DNA of 64,000 bases from Arcobacter caeni (GTDB lineage Bacteria > Campylobacterota > Campylobacteria > Campylobacterales > Arcobacteraceae): NCBI RefSeq assembly GCF_003063245.1, contig NZ_MUXE01000003.1, positions 124,001 to 188,000 of the forward strand, read 5' to 3'. Position numbers and translations under genes: made by a program. Below the pieces are notes generated by a model. That model was not told the origin of the DNA. It searched no databases and was given only the letters and a program-made list of their open reading frames with translations. Positions 45,452 through 54,881 of this stretch are shown here, piece by piece. The first letter of the stretch is position 1. Every line of letters starts with the position of its first letter.

Positions 45452-48400
45452 ATGTTAGAAACACTAAAAGAAACAATAAAAAACAGAGTTTTAATAATAG
45501 ATGGAGCGATGGGAACACAGCTTCAAATTGCAGATATTAAAAAAGAACAGTGGATATATGAGGGTAAGGACTTAGAAGGTTGTAACGAACTTTTAAATCT
45601 AACAGCTCCCCATATCCTTGAAGATATTCACAATAGATATGCCCTTGCTGGTGCTGATTTATTAAGTACAAATACTTTTGGTTCAATGCCTTGGGTTTTA
45701 GAGGATTATGATATTCCTGAAACTTCATATGAGTTATCAAAATTAGGTGCACAACTTGTAAAAAAAACTGCTTTAAAATATAGTACGCCTGAAAAACCAA
45801 TATATGTTTTAGGGTCTATTGGCCCTGGAACAAAACTGCCTAGTTTAGGACATATCAAATATGATGATATGTATGAGGGTTACAAAATTATGGCTCAAGG
45901 TTTAGCAGATGGTGGAACTGATGTATTCTTACTTGAAACTTGCCAAGATCCACTTCAAATAAAAGCAGCACTTCATGCTCTAACAGATACAGCTCCTCAT
46001 ATTCCTATTATGGTTTCTGTTACTATTGAGTTAAGTGGAACTATGCTAATTGGAACGGATGCTATGACGATTGCAGCTATTATGGCTCCTTTTAATATCT
46101 TATCTTTAGGATTTAACTGTGGAACTGGACCAAAACAAGTTCATAAACATGTTAAGACTTTAAGTGAAGTTTGTAAATTCCCAATATCAGTTCACGCAAA
46201 TGCAGGACTTCCTCAAAATAGAGGTGGAAAAACTTATTATCCAATGGGACCTGATGAATTTGTGGAACTTCAAAAAGAGTTTTTAAATATAAATGGAGTT
46301 TCATTTTTAGGTGGTTGTTGTGGAACAACACCTGAACATATCGCTGCTTTAACAAAAGCAGTTGAGGGAATAACTCCTTTAAAACCTTGTGGATTTTTAA
46401 AAGCTTCATTGGCTTCACTTTTTGGAACAATGCCATTAAAACAAGAACCAGCACCACTTTTAATTGGTGAGCGTTCAAATGCAACTGGATCTAAAGCTTT
46501 TAGAGAATTATTAAAAGCAAATGATTATGAGGGAACTCTAAGTGTTGGGCAACAACAAGTGCGAGCTGGTGCTCATGTAATTGATGTTTCTGTTGGATTT
46601 GCAGGTCGTGATGAGAGAAAAGATATGGATGCGGTTGCTGCACTTTATTCTCAAAAAGTTGCGCTTCCTTTGATGCCAGATTCTACTCAAATATACGCAC
46701 TTGAAGCTGCACTTAAACAAATAGGTGGAAGATGTATTATTAACTCTGTAAACCTTGAAGATGGTGAAGAAAAATTTGATGCTGTTTGTAAGCTAGCTAA
46801 GAAGTTTGGAGCAGCTTTAGTTTGTCTTGTAATTGATGAAGTTGGAATGGCAAAAACAAAAGAAGATAAACTAAGAATTGCGGAGCGAATTTTTGATTTA
46901 TGTGTAAATAGACATGGATTTGATCCAGCTGATTTAGTGTTTGATATGCTTACATTTACAATAGGTTCTGGAGATGATGAGTATAGAACAGCTGGTGTTG
47001 AAACTATGGAAGCTATTCGTGAGTTTCAGATTTTACATCCAGAAGCTGGAACAACTCTTGGGCTTTCAAATATCTCTTTTGGACTTGATCAAAAAGCTAG
47101 AATTTATTTAAATTCTATTTATCTTGATCATTGTGTAAGAGCTGGATTAACAAGTGCTATTGTAAATGTAAAACATATAATTCCCTTAAATAAAATAAGT
47201 ACAGAAGATAGAACAGCTTGTGATAATTTGATTTTTAATAATCATGAAAATGGTGACCCTTTATTTGCTTTTATTGAACATTTTTCAACAGTAGAAGCAC
47301 AAGAAGAACAAACAGATGAAGAGTATCAAAATATGCCAGCACTTGAAAAAGTACAAATGCTTTTACTTGATGGTGACAAAGATAGACTTTTACCTTTAGT
47401 TGAAGAATTACGACATACCGTTCCACCTGAAACAATCGTAAATGAGTGGCTTATTGATGGTATGAAAATCATTGGGGAATTATTTGGAAGTGGACAAATG
47501 CAGTTACCATTTGTACTTCAAAGTGCCGAAACTATGAAAGCAACGGTTGATGCTTTAAATCCATATTTACCAAAAGAAGAAAAAGCTAGTGAAACAACGC
47601 TAATTATTGGAACTGTAAAAGGTGATGTTCACGATGTTGGTAAAAATCTTGTTGATATTATTCTTTCAAATAATGGATTTAAAGTTGTAAATGTAGGAAT
47701 AAAAGCTGGTCTTGATACTTTTGTTGACAAATTACAAGAACACAATGCTCATGCTCTTGGAATGAGTGGATTACTTGTAAAATCAACAGCAGTTATGAAA
47801 GAAAATCTTGAAGAACTTCAAAAAATGGGAATAAAAATTCCTGTTCTTTTAGGTGGTGCTGCTTTAACTAAAAGTTTTGTTGATGAGTATTGCCGACCAT
47901 TTTATGATGGACCGATTTTTTATTGTAGAGATGCTTTTGATGGTGTTATTTCTATGCAAAGAATCGAAAAAGGTGATGCAAATAATACAGCATTACCAGC
48001 AGATTTAATAAAAATTATTGATACAAGTGATAGAGTAGAAGAAGAAGTGGTTGTAATTCCACCTTATGAAGAGATTCCACTTCCTACAAAAAATACATTT
48101 ATTATTCCTCCAATATGGGATAGAGTTGCACGAACAAGTGAACAACTCGATAAAGAACTTATTTTTAAATGGATAAATCATAGAGTTTTATTTAGACAAA
48201 GATGGGGATATAAAAGAGGAAAACAAGATTCTGCTAAGTTCTTAAAATATGAAGAAGATGTAGTTGAACCTACATATCAAGCTTTAAAAGCAGAATTAGT
48301 AAACAAAAATATTTTTGAACCAATTGCGATATATGCATATTTTCCTTGTATTTCATGGGATAATAAAATCTATATTTTTGATAAAAAATATTTATACAAT

Positions 48401-48928
48401 TCTTTAGAAGAAGCAAAAAATGTACCACCTTTGAGTGAAGCTATAAAAGTTTTAGAGTTTCCACGACAAAAGAGAAAACCATTTAGATGTATTGCTGATT
48501 TTTTTGCAAATGATAGACTTGATGTTATTGCGTTTACACTTGCAAGTGCTGGACTTAAAATCAGTGATTATGAAAGAAGCATATATGATAAAGGTGAATT
48601 TGCAAAATATTACCAAGTTCACGGACTTGGAGTTGAGTTAGCAGAAGCTTTAGCTGAGGTTTTACATAAACAAATTAGACTTGATTTAGATATTGTGCCA
48701 AAAGAAGGACATACTTTAAATGATGTTCAAATGAAACAATATGTTGGTTGTAGATATTCTCCAGGATTTGCAGCTTGTCCTGATTTATCAATGAACAGAG
48801 ATATTTTCGATTTATTAAAACCAGAAGAGTTTGGACTAGAATTATCAGAAACTTTCCAAATGCATCCAGAACAAACTACTTGTGCTATTGTGGTTACTCA
48901 CAAAGAAGCAAACTACTATAATATTTAA
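45452..48928 (+). CDS. metH: Cobalamin-dependent methionine synthase
   Basis: 1158 residues with all four modules: homocysteine-binding barrel (1-~310, zinc ligands in FNCGTG and the GGCCGTTPEH pair), pterin-binding barrel (~340-620, ERSNATGSKAFREL), B12-binding (~640-880, axial His727 in GDVHDVGKNL) and the SAM-dependent activation domain (~890-1158, RCIADFFANDRLDVIAFTLA and YVGCRYSPGFAACPD). It methylates homocysteine from methyltetrahydrofolate. Slightly shorter than E. coli MetH (1227). The 90-base upstream gap is too short for a cobalamin or SAM riboswitch. Confidence 0.97.
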   Translation: MLETLKETIKNRVLIIDGAMGTQLQIADIKKEQWIYEGKDLEGCNELLNLTAPHILEDIHNRYALAGADLLSTNTFGSMPWVLEDYDIPETSYELSKLGAQLVKKTALKYSTPEKPIYVLGSIGPGTKLPSLGHIKYDDMYEGYKIMAQGLADGGTDVFLLETCQDPLQIKAALHALTDTAPHIPIMVSVTIELSGTMLIGTDAMTIAAIMAPFNILSLGFNCGTGPKQVHKHVKTLSEVCKFPISVHANAGLPQNRGGKTYYPMGPDEFVELQKEFLNINGVSFLGGCCGTTPEHIAALTKAVEGITPLKPCGFLKASLASLFGTMPLKQEPAPLLIGERSNATGSKAFRELLKANDYEGTLSVGQQQVRAGAHVIDVSVGFAGRDERKDMDAVAALYSQKVALPLMPDSTQIYALEAALKQIGGRCIINSVNLEDGEEKFDAVCKLAKKFGAALVCLVIDEVGMAKTKEDKLRIAERIFDLCVNRHGFDPADLVFDMLTFTIGSGDDEYRTAGVETMEAIREFQILHPEAGTTLGLSNISFGLDQKARIYLNSIYLDHCVRAGLTSAIVNVKHIIPLNKISTEDRTACDNLIFNNHENGDPLFAFIEHFSTVEAQEEQTDEEYQNMPALEKVQMLLLDGDKDRLLPLVEELRHTVPPETIVNEWLIDGMKIIGELFGSGQMQLPFVLQSAETMKATVDALNPYLPKEEKASETTLIIGTVKGDVHDVGKNLVDIILSNNGFKVVNVGIKAGLDTFVDKLQEHNAHALGMSGLLVKSTAVMKENLEELQKMGIKIPVLLGGAALTKSFVDEYCRPFYDGPIFYCRDAFDGVISMQRIEKGDANNTALPADLIKIIDTSDRVEEEVVVIPPYEEIPLPTKNTFIIPPIWDRVARTSEQLDKELIFKWINHRVLFRQRWGYKRGKQDSAKFLKYEEDVVEPTYQALKAELVNKNIFEPIAIYAYFPCISWDNKIYIFDKKYLYNSLEEAKNVPPLSEAIKVLEFPRQKRKPFRCIADFFANDRLDVIAFTLASAGLKISDYERSIYDKGEFAKYYQVHGLGVELAEALAEVLHKQIRLDLDIVPKEGHTLNDVQMKQYVGCRYSPGFAACPDLSMNRDIFDLLKPEEFGLELSETFQMHPEQTTCAIVVTHKEANYYNI

Positions 48929-48937
48929 TTATTTTTA

Positions 48938-48961
48938 CTAAGGATGTTTTTACATCCTTAG
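48938..48961 (+). terminator. Hairpin after metH
   Basis: CTAAGGATGT TTTT ACATCCTTAG; perfect 10-base arms, weak T-run after it. The next gene begins 21 bases later. Confidence 0.6.
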
Positions 48962-48982
48962 AATTTTCCATAGGATTTCATT

Positions 48983-49837
48983 TTGACAAACAACGCTAAA
49001 GGATTAGCTCTTACATCTTTGGGTGTATTTATAATGAGTTTAGAGTCATTATTTATAAAATTTACTACTGTTTCACCTTTTCTTTTTTCATTTTATATAG
49101 GAATATTTATGTTTGTTTCTATGGCTTCAACTTTAATTTTTAAGAAAAAAGAGTTTATACAAAAAGCTTTAAAAACATCTTTTCCTATGTTAATAGTTTG
49201 TGCTACTTTAATGGGAACTTCAAATATCTTTTTTATAACAGCTGTAAAAACGACGACTGTTGCGAATGTGGTAATTATTTTTAGTACAGCTGCACTTTTT
49301 TCTGCTTTATTTGCATATTTATTTTATAGAGAAAAAATCTCGAAAAATATAATTTATGCATCATTTTTTATGTTTGTAGGCCTGTTTATAATATTTAATG
49401 ACAAACTAGAAATTGGAAGTATTAAAGGGAATATTTATGCACTTTTATGTACAGCTTTTTTTGCTACTTCTTATGTGATTTTATCAAAATATAAAGAGAT
49501 GAACAGGGTTGTTTTAACAGCATTTAGTGGAATAGCCCTGAGTTGTATATCAATATTTTTTTGTGAAAACTTGGTAATTGATTTAAAAACATTGACAATT
49601 GTAATGACTATGGGATTATTAATAAGCCCGATTTCAAGGGTTTTAATAGGTAATGGTGCGATTTATATAAGTGCTAGTGAAGTAAGCCTTTTAATGATTA
49701 TTGAAACAATGATGGCACCTATTTGGGTTTGGATATTTTTAAATGAAGTTCCTAGTTCTTATACATTTATTGGTGGAAGTATAATAATTGCTACTTTAAT
49801 TGTAAATTCTATTTATACTTTAAAAAAAGGGGAATAA
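48983..49837 (+). CDS. EamA/DMT family membrane exporter
   Basis: 284 residues with ten hydrophobic helices in two EamA repeats (LALTSLGVFIMSLESLFIK at the start; GLLISPISRVLIGNGAI in the second). DMT proteins export metabolites or amino acids. The start is a TTG at 48983 lying 7 bases after AGGA; the first in-frame ATG would remove part of helix 1, so TTG is preferred. Substrate unknown. The downstream hairpin contains its stop codon. Confidence 0.85.
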   Translation: MTNNAKGLALTSLGVFIMSLESLFIKFTTVSPFLFSFYIGIFMFVSMASTLIFKKKEFIQKALKTSFPMLIVCATLMGTSNIFFITAVKTTTVANVVIIFSTAALFSALFAYLFYREKISKNIIYASFFMFVGLFIIFNDKLEIGSIKGNIYALLCTAFFATSYVILSKYKEMNRVVLTAFSGIALSCISIFFCENLVIDLKTLTIVMTMGLLISPISRVLIGNGAIYISASEVSLLMIIETMMAPIWVWIFLNEVPSSYTFIGGSIIIATLIVNSIYTLKKGE

Positions 49838-49848
49838 ATTCCCTTTTT
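49825..49848. terminator. Terminator shared by the DMT and DUF2238 genes
   Basis: AAAAGGGGAA / TTCCCTTTTT arms (one G-T pair) with a TAAA loop that includes the stop codon of the rightward gene. Confidence 0.7.
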
Positions 49849-50446
49849 ATTTTCCTTTTAGCTTAGTTAATTGAATATTGTGATAATTTCGCAATAAAAT
49901 CAAAGCCAAAATAGAACCAATCAAAGCCCAAGCCATATCACTTTGAGTATCCCAAATATATCCTTGTGTTCCTAAAAAATCATCTGCACCATCTCCTGAA
50001 AAAATGGCAACCCACCACTCTACAAGCTCATAAAATGCTGAAAAGCCAAGACAAAAACATATTATGAAAAAGTTTCTCCAAACTTCTATTGTAATTATAC
50101 TTTTTCTTATGATAATCTCTCTTGCCACCATAGCTGGAATAAAACCTTGTGCAAAATGTCCCAACTTATCGTAGTTATTTCTATCTTGATTAAAAAATTC
50201 TTTTATAAAATCAAAGGCAGGAACTTGGGCATAAGTAAAGTGACCACCAACCATTAAAATAATGCAATGAATTAAAATAAGCGTATAAACTAAAGGTGTA
50301 AGTTTAAATCTTTTGTAAGTAAAAGCCAAAATAACAAAAGCAATCATTGCTGGAGTTACTTCTAAAAACCAAGTAAACAAATCTTTTGGATTAATAAGTG
50401 ACCAAATAAAAACACCAAAATATATAAATAACCAAACTCTAAACAT
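49847..50446 (-). CDS. DUF2238 membrane protein (YjdF-like)
   Basis: 199 residues, about six hydrophobic helices, with FVILAFTYKRFKLTPLVY, GGHFTYAQVPAFDFI, RNNYDKLGHFAQGFIPAMVA and GYIWDTQSDMAWALIGS, the DUF2238/YjdF pattern. The conserved charged/His residues within the membrane blocks (DKLGHFAQG, DTQSDM) hint at a metal or small-molecule site; no function is established. Converges on the DMT gene and diverges from the restriction gene at the border of the accessory island. Confidence 0.85.
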   Translation of the reverse strand: MFRVWLFIYFGVFIWSLINPKDLFTWFLEVTPAMIAFVILAFTYKRFKLTPLVYTLILIHCIILMVGGHFTYAQVPAFDFIKEFFNQDRNNYDKLGHFAQGFIPAMVAREIIIRKSIITIEVWRNFFIICFCLGFSAFYELVEWWVAIFSGDGADDFLGTQGYIWDTQSDMAWALIGSILALILLRNYHNIQLTKLKGK

Positions 50447-50547
50447 TGTAATCCTTTTGAAATTGCTAATAAGTTTATTTGCAAGGAATATTTTATATGA
50501 TAAAATCTAATATATCAGTAAATTATTTTTTATAAGGTTAAGTTTTT

Positions 50548-53500
50548 ATGTCTATGTTTCAAAGTTCAGTATTAAAAAGTTTTTCTCAAGATGAGAGTTT
50601 AGTGGCTCTTAGATGGTTGCAGTTTCAAAAGTATTTGGCAAAAGTTGAATATATCAAAACAGTAAAAGAAGAAAAATATCAAGATGGATTTCTAAAAGAT
50701 ATTTTTGAAAACTGTTTAGGTTACACACTTGATATGACAAATCCCTCAGATTTTAATCTTGAACGAGAAAAGAAAAATGAAACCGATGGTAAAAAAGCGG
50801 ATGGTGTTATTTATGTAGATGGCAAAATCATTGGAGTAATCGAACTAAAAGCTCAAGATACAAAAAATTTAGACAAAATAGAAACACAAGCATTTAACTA
50901 TCACGCTTCTCACTCAAATTCTAAATATATTATTATTTCAAACTTTGATGAACTAAGATTTTATATAGATAAAAAAACAGCTTATGAGAAATTTTCTCTT
51001 TTTTCTTTGACTTATGAAGAGTTTAAAAAACTTCATTTATTAATATCATTTGAAAGTATCAACGAGAATATTCCCTTAAAAATCAAAGAAAAATCAGCAA
51101 ATTTTGAAGCACAAATCTCAAAAGAACTATATAAAGATTTTTCAATATTTAGAAATCATTTGTTTGAAAACATCATACAAAACAACGATAATACAGACAA
51201 ATCAACACTTCTTCGACTCACTCAAAAACTATGTGATAGAATCATATTTATTTTATTTGCAGAAGATAGAGGACTTTTAACAGCGAATACTATAAAAGAA
51301 ATAAGAGAAGAGTTTAAAGCTCAAAAATTCACAGATTATAAACTTTATGATATTTATAAATTTTATTTCAAAGCAATAAATGAGGGAAATGAAAAACTAA
51401 ATATTCCAAAATATAACGGTGGATTATTCGCCCTTGATACTGAACTTGATAGTTTAAAAATAGATGATTCTTTCCTTGATATGGAAGCTCAAAAACTAAG
51501 TGATTATGACTTTGATAGTGAAATATCTGTAAATATCTTAGGACATATTTTTGAGCAAAGTTTAACAGACCTTGAAGAACTTCAAGCAAATATTGATAAT
51601 GTAGATTTTGACAAAACAAAATCAAAAAGAAAAAAAGACGGAGTTTTTTATACACCTGAATACATCACAAAATATATAGTTGAAAACACTCTTGGAAAAA
51701 TGTGTAGTGAAAAAAGAGAAGAGCTAAATATCACAAATGTAACAGCACCACAAAATCCAAAAAAACTAAATAAAACAGAACAACAAATAAAAGAGAATCT
51801 TGAAATATATAAAAACTGGTTATTCGATTTGAAAATCCTAGACCCAGCGTGTGGAAGTGGAGCATTTTTAAATCAAGCCTTAGAATACTTAATCAAAGAA
51901 CATACTCAACTTCAAAATGATTTAGCACTTATGGGCGATTTATTCGCATCTTACACAGTTGAAGAAAGTGTTTTAGAACACAATCTTTATGGTGTAGATA
52001 TAAATGAGGACGCAGTTGAAATAGCGAAATTATCGCTGTGGTTAAGAACGGCTAAAAAAGGAAGATGTTTAACTAATCTTGCGGATAAAATAAAATGTGG
52101 TAATAGTTTAATAAGTGATAAATCTGTTGTAGATAATGCTTTTGTATGGGAAGAAGAATTTAAAGAAGTGTTTGAAAATGGTGGGTTTGATGTGGTTATT
52201 GGGAATCCACCGTATGTATCTACAAAACAAATAGATAAATTTTATCGTGATTATTTTTGGGATAAATATTCAGAACTATTAATATCCGAAATGGATTTAT
52301 ATGAAATTTTCCTATATGATAATTTAGTGTACAAGCTAAATGATGGAGGAATATTAGGTTTTATAACACCTAATTCTTATTACACAAGTAAAAGTTTTGA
52401 AAATCTTAGGAAATATTTAATTGATAATACTCATATAATTGAAATAATAGATTTTCCGTATAGATTTTTCCCTTTTGAAGATGTTAATACTGAAACATCT
52501 ATTTCAATATTAAAAAAAGCAAAATTATCAGATACACAGATTACAAAAGTTTCTATAGCTTCTAAAGAAAATATTAATAAAAGTTTATTAATTGATAATA
52601 ATGCAAAAATAAATGAAAAGGAATTTTCTCAAAATAACTTAAAAACTTTTTTTGATAATAAAATTATTATCAATCAAACAGATGTATTAATAAAATTACT
52701 GAAAAATGAAAGAATATTTGGAAATTATTTAGAATTACATAAAGGTTGGATGAGTATTCCTACTAAAACAAATATAAATGGACAAGTTATTGATAAAGGA
52801 ATATTTGTAAAAGAAGAATTAGACATTTTTCAAATAGGAAACCTATGTCATAAATATATAGAAGGAAGAGATATTCATAGATATAATATAGATAAAGTAG
52901 AAAAATATGTAAATATAGAAAATATTGATAATAAAACTAAAAATTGGCATTTTTCAAATAAAATAATTCTTCAAAGAATTGTAGGACAAAATAAAAATAA
53001 GATATTTGCAACTTATGATAATAGTTATTATATAGTATTTCCAAATGCAAACTTAGTAAATATTATAGATGAAACTCTTGATATTAGATTTTTTTTATCA
53101 ATATTGAATTCAACATTAATTAGTCATTTTTATAATGTATATTTTGGAGAGTCTAATACAAATCTCACAAAACTTGCTTTTGAAAGTATTCCTATTCCTG
53201 ATATTTCAAATATTATAAAAGAGCCATTTATCCAAAAAGCAGATTTAATGCTAGAACTAAATAAAAAGCTCCAAGAAACAAAACAAAACTTTCACAATGA
53301 ATTAAAACTAGAAAAACTAACAAAGAAACTACAAAATTTCGAAGAACTAGAATTTGATGACTTTGTAAAAGAATACGCAAAAGCAATAAAACTAAAATTC
53401 ACAGACAAACTAGAAGAAAGAAATTTCAAAAACAACTGGAAAGCTCTTTTTGAAAATGATAAAAAAGAAGTCCAAGAACTACAATCACAAATCAATAAAA

Positions 53501-53583
53501 CAGACAAAGAAATCGACCAAATGGTTTATAGACTTTATGATTTAACGGAAGATGAAATTAAGATTGTGGAGGGTGTTGAATGA
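50548..53583 (+). CDS. Type IIG (Eco57I-like) restriction-modification enzyme
   Basis: A 1011-residue single-chain enzyme. Residues ~1-150 hold a PD-(D/E)xK nuclease core (Asp85, then IELK with Glu99 and Lys101); ~330-600 is an N6-adenine methylase with SAM motif I LDPACGSGAFL (Asp432) and catalytic NPPY at Asn553; the region ~ 700-900 is a TaqI-type target-recognition domain; the C-terminal 100 residues are a Lys/Glu-rich coiled coil. Type IIG enzymes both methylate and cut next to their site, so no separate methylase gene is needed. The stop overlaps the next gene's start (ATGA). It borders housekeeping genes on one side, consistent with an acquired island. Confidence 0.9.
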   Translation: MSMFQSSVLKSFSQDESLVALRWLQFQKYLAKVEYIKTVKEEKYQDGFLKDIFENCLGYTLDMTNPSDFNLEREKKNETDGKKADGVIYVDGKIIGVIELKAQDTKNLDKIETQAFNYHASHSNSKYIIISNFDELRFYIDKKTAYEKFSLFSLTYEEFKKLHLLISFESINENIPLKIKEKSANFEAQISKELYKDFSIFRNHLFENIIQNNDNTDKSTLLRLTQKLCDRIIFILFAEDRGLLTANTIKEIREEFKAQKFTDYKLYDIYKFYFKAINEGNEKLNIPKYNGGLFALDTELDSLKIDDSFLDMEAQKLSDYDFDSEISVNILGHIFEQSLTDLEELQANIDNVDFDKTKSKRKKDGVFYTPEYITKYIVENTLGKMCSEKREELNITNVTAPQNPKKLNKTEQQIKENLEIYKNWLFDLKILDPACGSGAFLNQALEYLIKEHTQLQNDLALMGDLFASYTVEESVLEHNLYGVDINEDAVEIAKLSLWLRTAKKGRCLTNLADKIKCGNSLISDKSVVDNAFVWEEEFKEVFENGGFDVVIGNPPYVSTKQIDKFYRDYFWDKYSELLISEMDLYEIFLYDNLVYKLNDGGILGFITPNSYYTSKSFENLRKYLIDNTHIIEIIDFPYRFFPFEDVNTETSISILKKAKLSDTQITKVSIASKENINKSLLIDNNAKINEKEFSQNNLKTFFDNKIIINQTDVLIKLLKNERIFGNYLELHKGWMSIPTKTNINGQVIDKGIFVKEELDIFQIGNLCHKYIEGRDIHRYNIDKVEKYVNIENIDNKTKNWHFSNKIILQRIVGQNKNKIFATYDNSYYIVFPNANLVNIIDETLDIRFFLSILNSTLISHFYNVYFGESNTNLTKLAFESIPIPDISNIIKEPFIQKADLMLELNKKLQETKQNFHNELKLEKLTKKLQNFEELEFDDFVKEYAKAIKLKFTDKLEERNFKNNWKALFENDKKEVQELQSQINKTDKEIDQMVYRLYDLTEDEIKIVEGVE

Positions 53584-53804
53584 CTGAAGTTTTTAAAAAG
53601 TATTGGTTATGGTTTTTATTACCATTAAGTATTATTATAATTTATAGTATTTTCTTGTATCTAGTTTTCCCAATTAAAACACTTGAAAATACAGGGCAAT
53701 TAGGGGATAGTTTTGGTATTTTTAATTCTTTATTTTCAGGATTTGCATTTATTGCACTTGTAATAACTATTCGTTTACAGCAAAAAGAAAATAAATATGA
53801 TTAA
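53580..53804 (+). CDS. Short membrane protein, N-terminal stub of a putative phage abortive-infection family
   Basis: 74 residues with two membrane helices (about 10-30 and 48-66) joined by LENTGQLGDSFGIFNSLFSG and ending IRLQQKENKYD. The signature GxxGDxFGxxNxLFSGxAFxxL followed by I-x-LQ-x-KE is what I know from the much longer 'putative phage abortive infection protein' family, where a long coiled-coil/cytosolic part follows. Here the protein stops where that part should begin, so it is either a truncated remnant or a minimal version. It overlaps the restriction gene by 4 bases, so it is still translated with it. Confidence 0.6.
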   Translation: MTEVFKKYWLWFLLPLSIIIIYSIFLYLVFPIKTLENTGQLGDSFGIFNSLFSGFAFIALVITIRLQQKENKYD

Positions 53805-53955
53805 AACCCCTAATTTAAGGCTTTTTTAGAAGTAATTTTATTTTATAAAATAAATAAAAATCAAAAATAAGAAAACAAAAATAACAAACTGCAATATTTT
53901 CAAGTTCAAATCAAAAAAGTTTATATAATTCTTCTATAAATTTCAAAGGCTAAAA

Positions 53956-54816
53956 ATGCAAGAAAATAAATCAAATATTATAGTTTATAATGATGGGGAA
54001 TTAGAACTAAAAGTTTCTCTTGAAAATGAAACGGTATGGTTAAACAGAAACCAAATAGCTGAACTTTTTGGAAGAGATGTAAAAACCATAGGAAAACATA
54101 TTACTAATGTTTTTAATGATGGTGAGCTAAACAGAATTGCAGTTGTCGCAAATTTTGCGACAACTGCAATAGATGGAAAAATATATAATATTGAATACTA
54201 TAATTTGGATGTTATTATTTCTATTGGTTATCGTGTAAAATCACAAAAAGGTGTGAGATTTCGACAATGGGCGACATCAGTTCTTAAAAACTATATTCAA
54301 AACGGCTTTGTTATCAACTCTGATAAGATTACAAATGATAGGTTTGTATCTTTGGAAAATGAAGTGAGATTTTTAAAATCAAAGGTAGAAAATATTTCAA
54401 ATACCCTTGAAAATAAAACACTAAAACCAAAACAAGGAATATTTTATGATGGACAAATATTCGATGCTTATGTTTTTGTAAATGATTTAATAAAAACAGC
54501 AATTAGTGAAATAATCTTAATTGATAACTACATTGATGAAACAGTTTTTACAATATTCTCGAAATATCCAAATATTAAAATCAAAATTTATACTCAAAAT
54601 ATTTCAAAACAACTCAAACTTGATTTTGAGAAATATCAAAAGCAATACAAAAATATAGAATTAAAAGAGTTCAAAAATTCTCATGATAGATTTCTGATTA
54701 TTGATAAAAAAGATATTTATCATTTAGGAGCAAGTCTCAAAGATTTGGGTAAAAAGTGGTTTGCTTTTTCTAAATTTGAGATTGAAAATCTAAAAATATT
54801 GGGAAAATTAGAATGA
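53956..54816 (+). CDS. RhuM family protein with a PLD-like C-terminal domain
   Basis: 286 residues. Residues ~ 5-135 are the RhuM domain (VWLNRNQIAELFGRDVKTIG, YYNLDVIISIGYRVKSQKG, RFRQWATSVLKNYI), a phage-derived DNA-binding-like fold with an HTH near the start. A coiled-coil linker (~ 140-160) leads to a C-terminal domain with HDRFLIIDKKDIYHLGASLK, a degenerate phospholipase D-type HxK/RxxxxD-like motif that I have seen fused to RhuM in other bacteria. Function of RhuM is not established; it recurs beside restriction and toxin genes. The 152 bases upstream are AT-rich with a TATAAT-like box. A long palindrome lies within the gene. Confidence 0.82.
   Translation: MQENKSNIIVYNDGELELKVSLENETVWLNRNQIAELFGRDVKTIGKHITNVFNDGELNRIAVVANFATTAIDGKIYNIEYYNLDVIISIGYRVKSQKGVRFRQWATSVLKNYIQNGFVINSDKITNDRFVSLENEVRFLKSKVENISNTLENKTLKPKQGIFYDGQIFDAYVFVNDLIKTAISEIILIDNYIDETVFTIFSKYPNIKIKIYTQNISKQLKLDFEKYQKQYKNIELKEFKNSHDRFLIIDKKDIYHLGASLKDLGKKWFAFSKFEIENLKILGKLE
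54136..54170. repeat. Perfect 35-base palindrome inside the RhuM gene
   Basis: Arms ATTGCAGTTGTCGCAAA and TTTGCGACAACTGCAAT, 17 bases each, separated by a single T. It encodes part of IAVVANFATTAID in the RhuM domain and is GC-richer than its surroundings. Confidence 0.9.
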
Positions 54817-54881
54817 TTAAAATCCTTTAGAAATGTTAATTATCCTATAATAAGTCTTCAAAATTATTATAAAGGCATATT

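Noticed and set aside
51368-51655. Minus-strand reading frame within the restriction gene
   Set aside because: Leu/Phe-rich translation typical of the antisense of Lys/Glu-rich AT-rich coding sequence.
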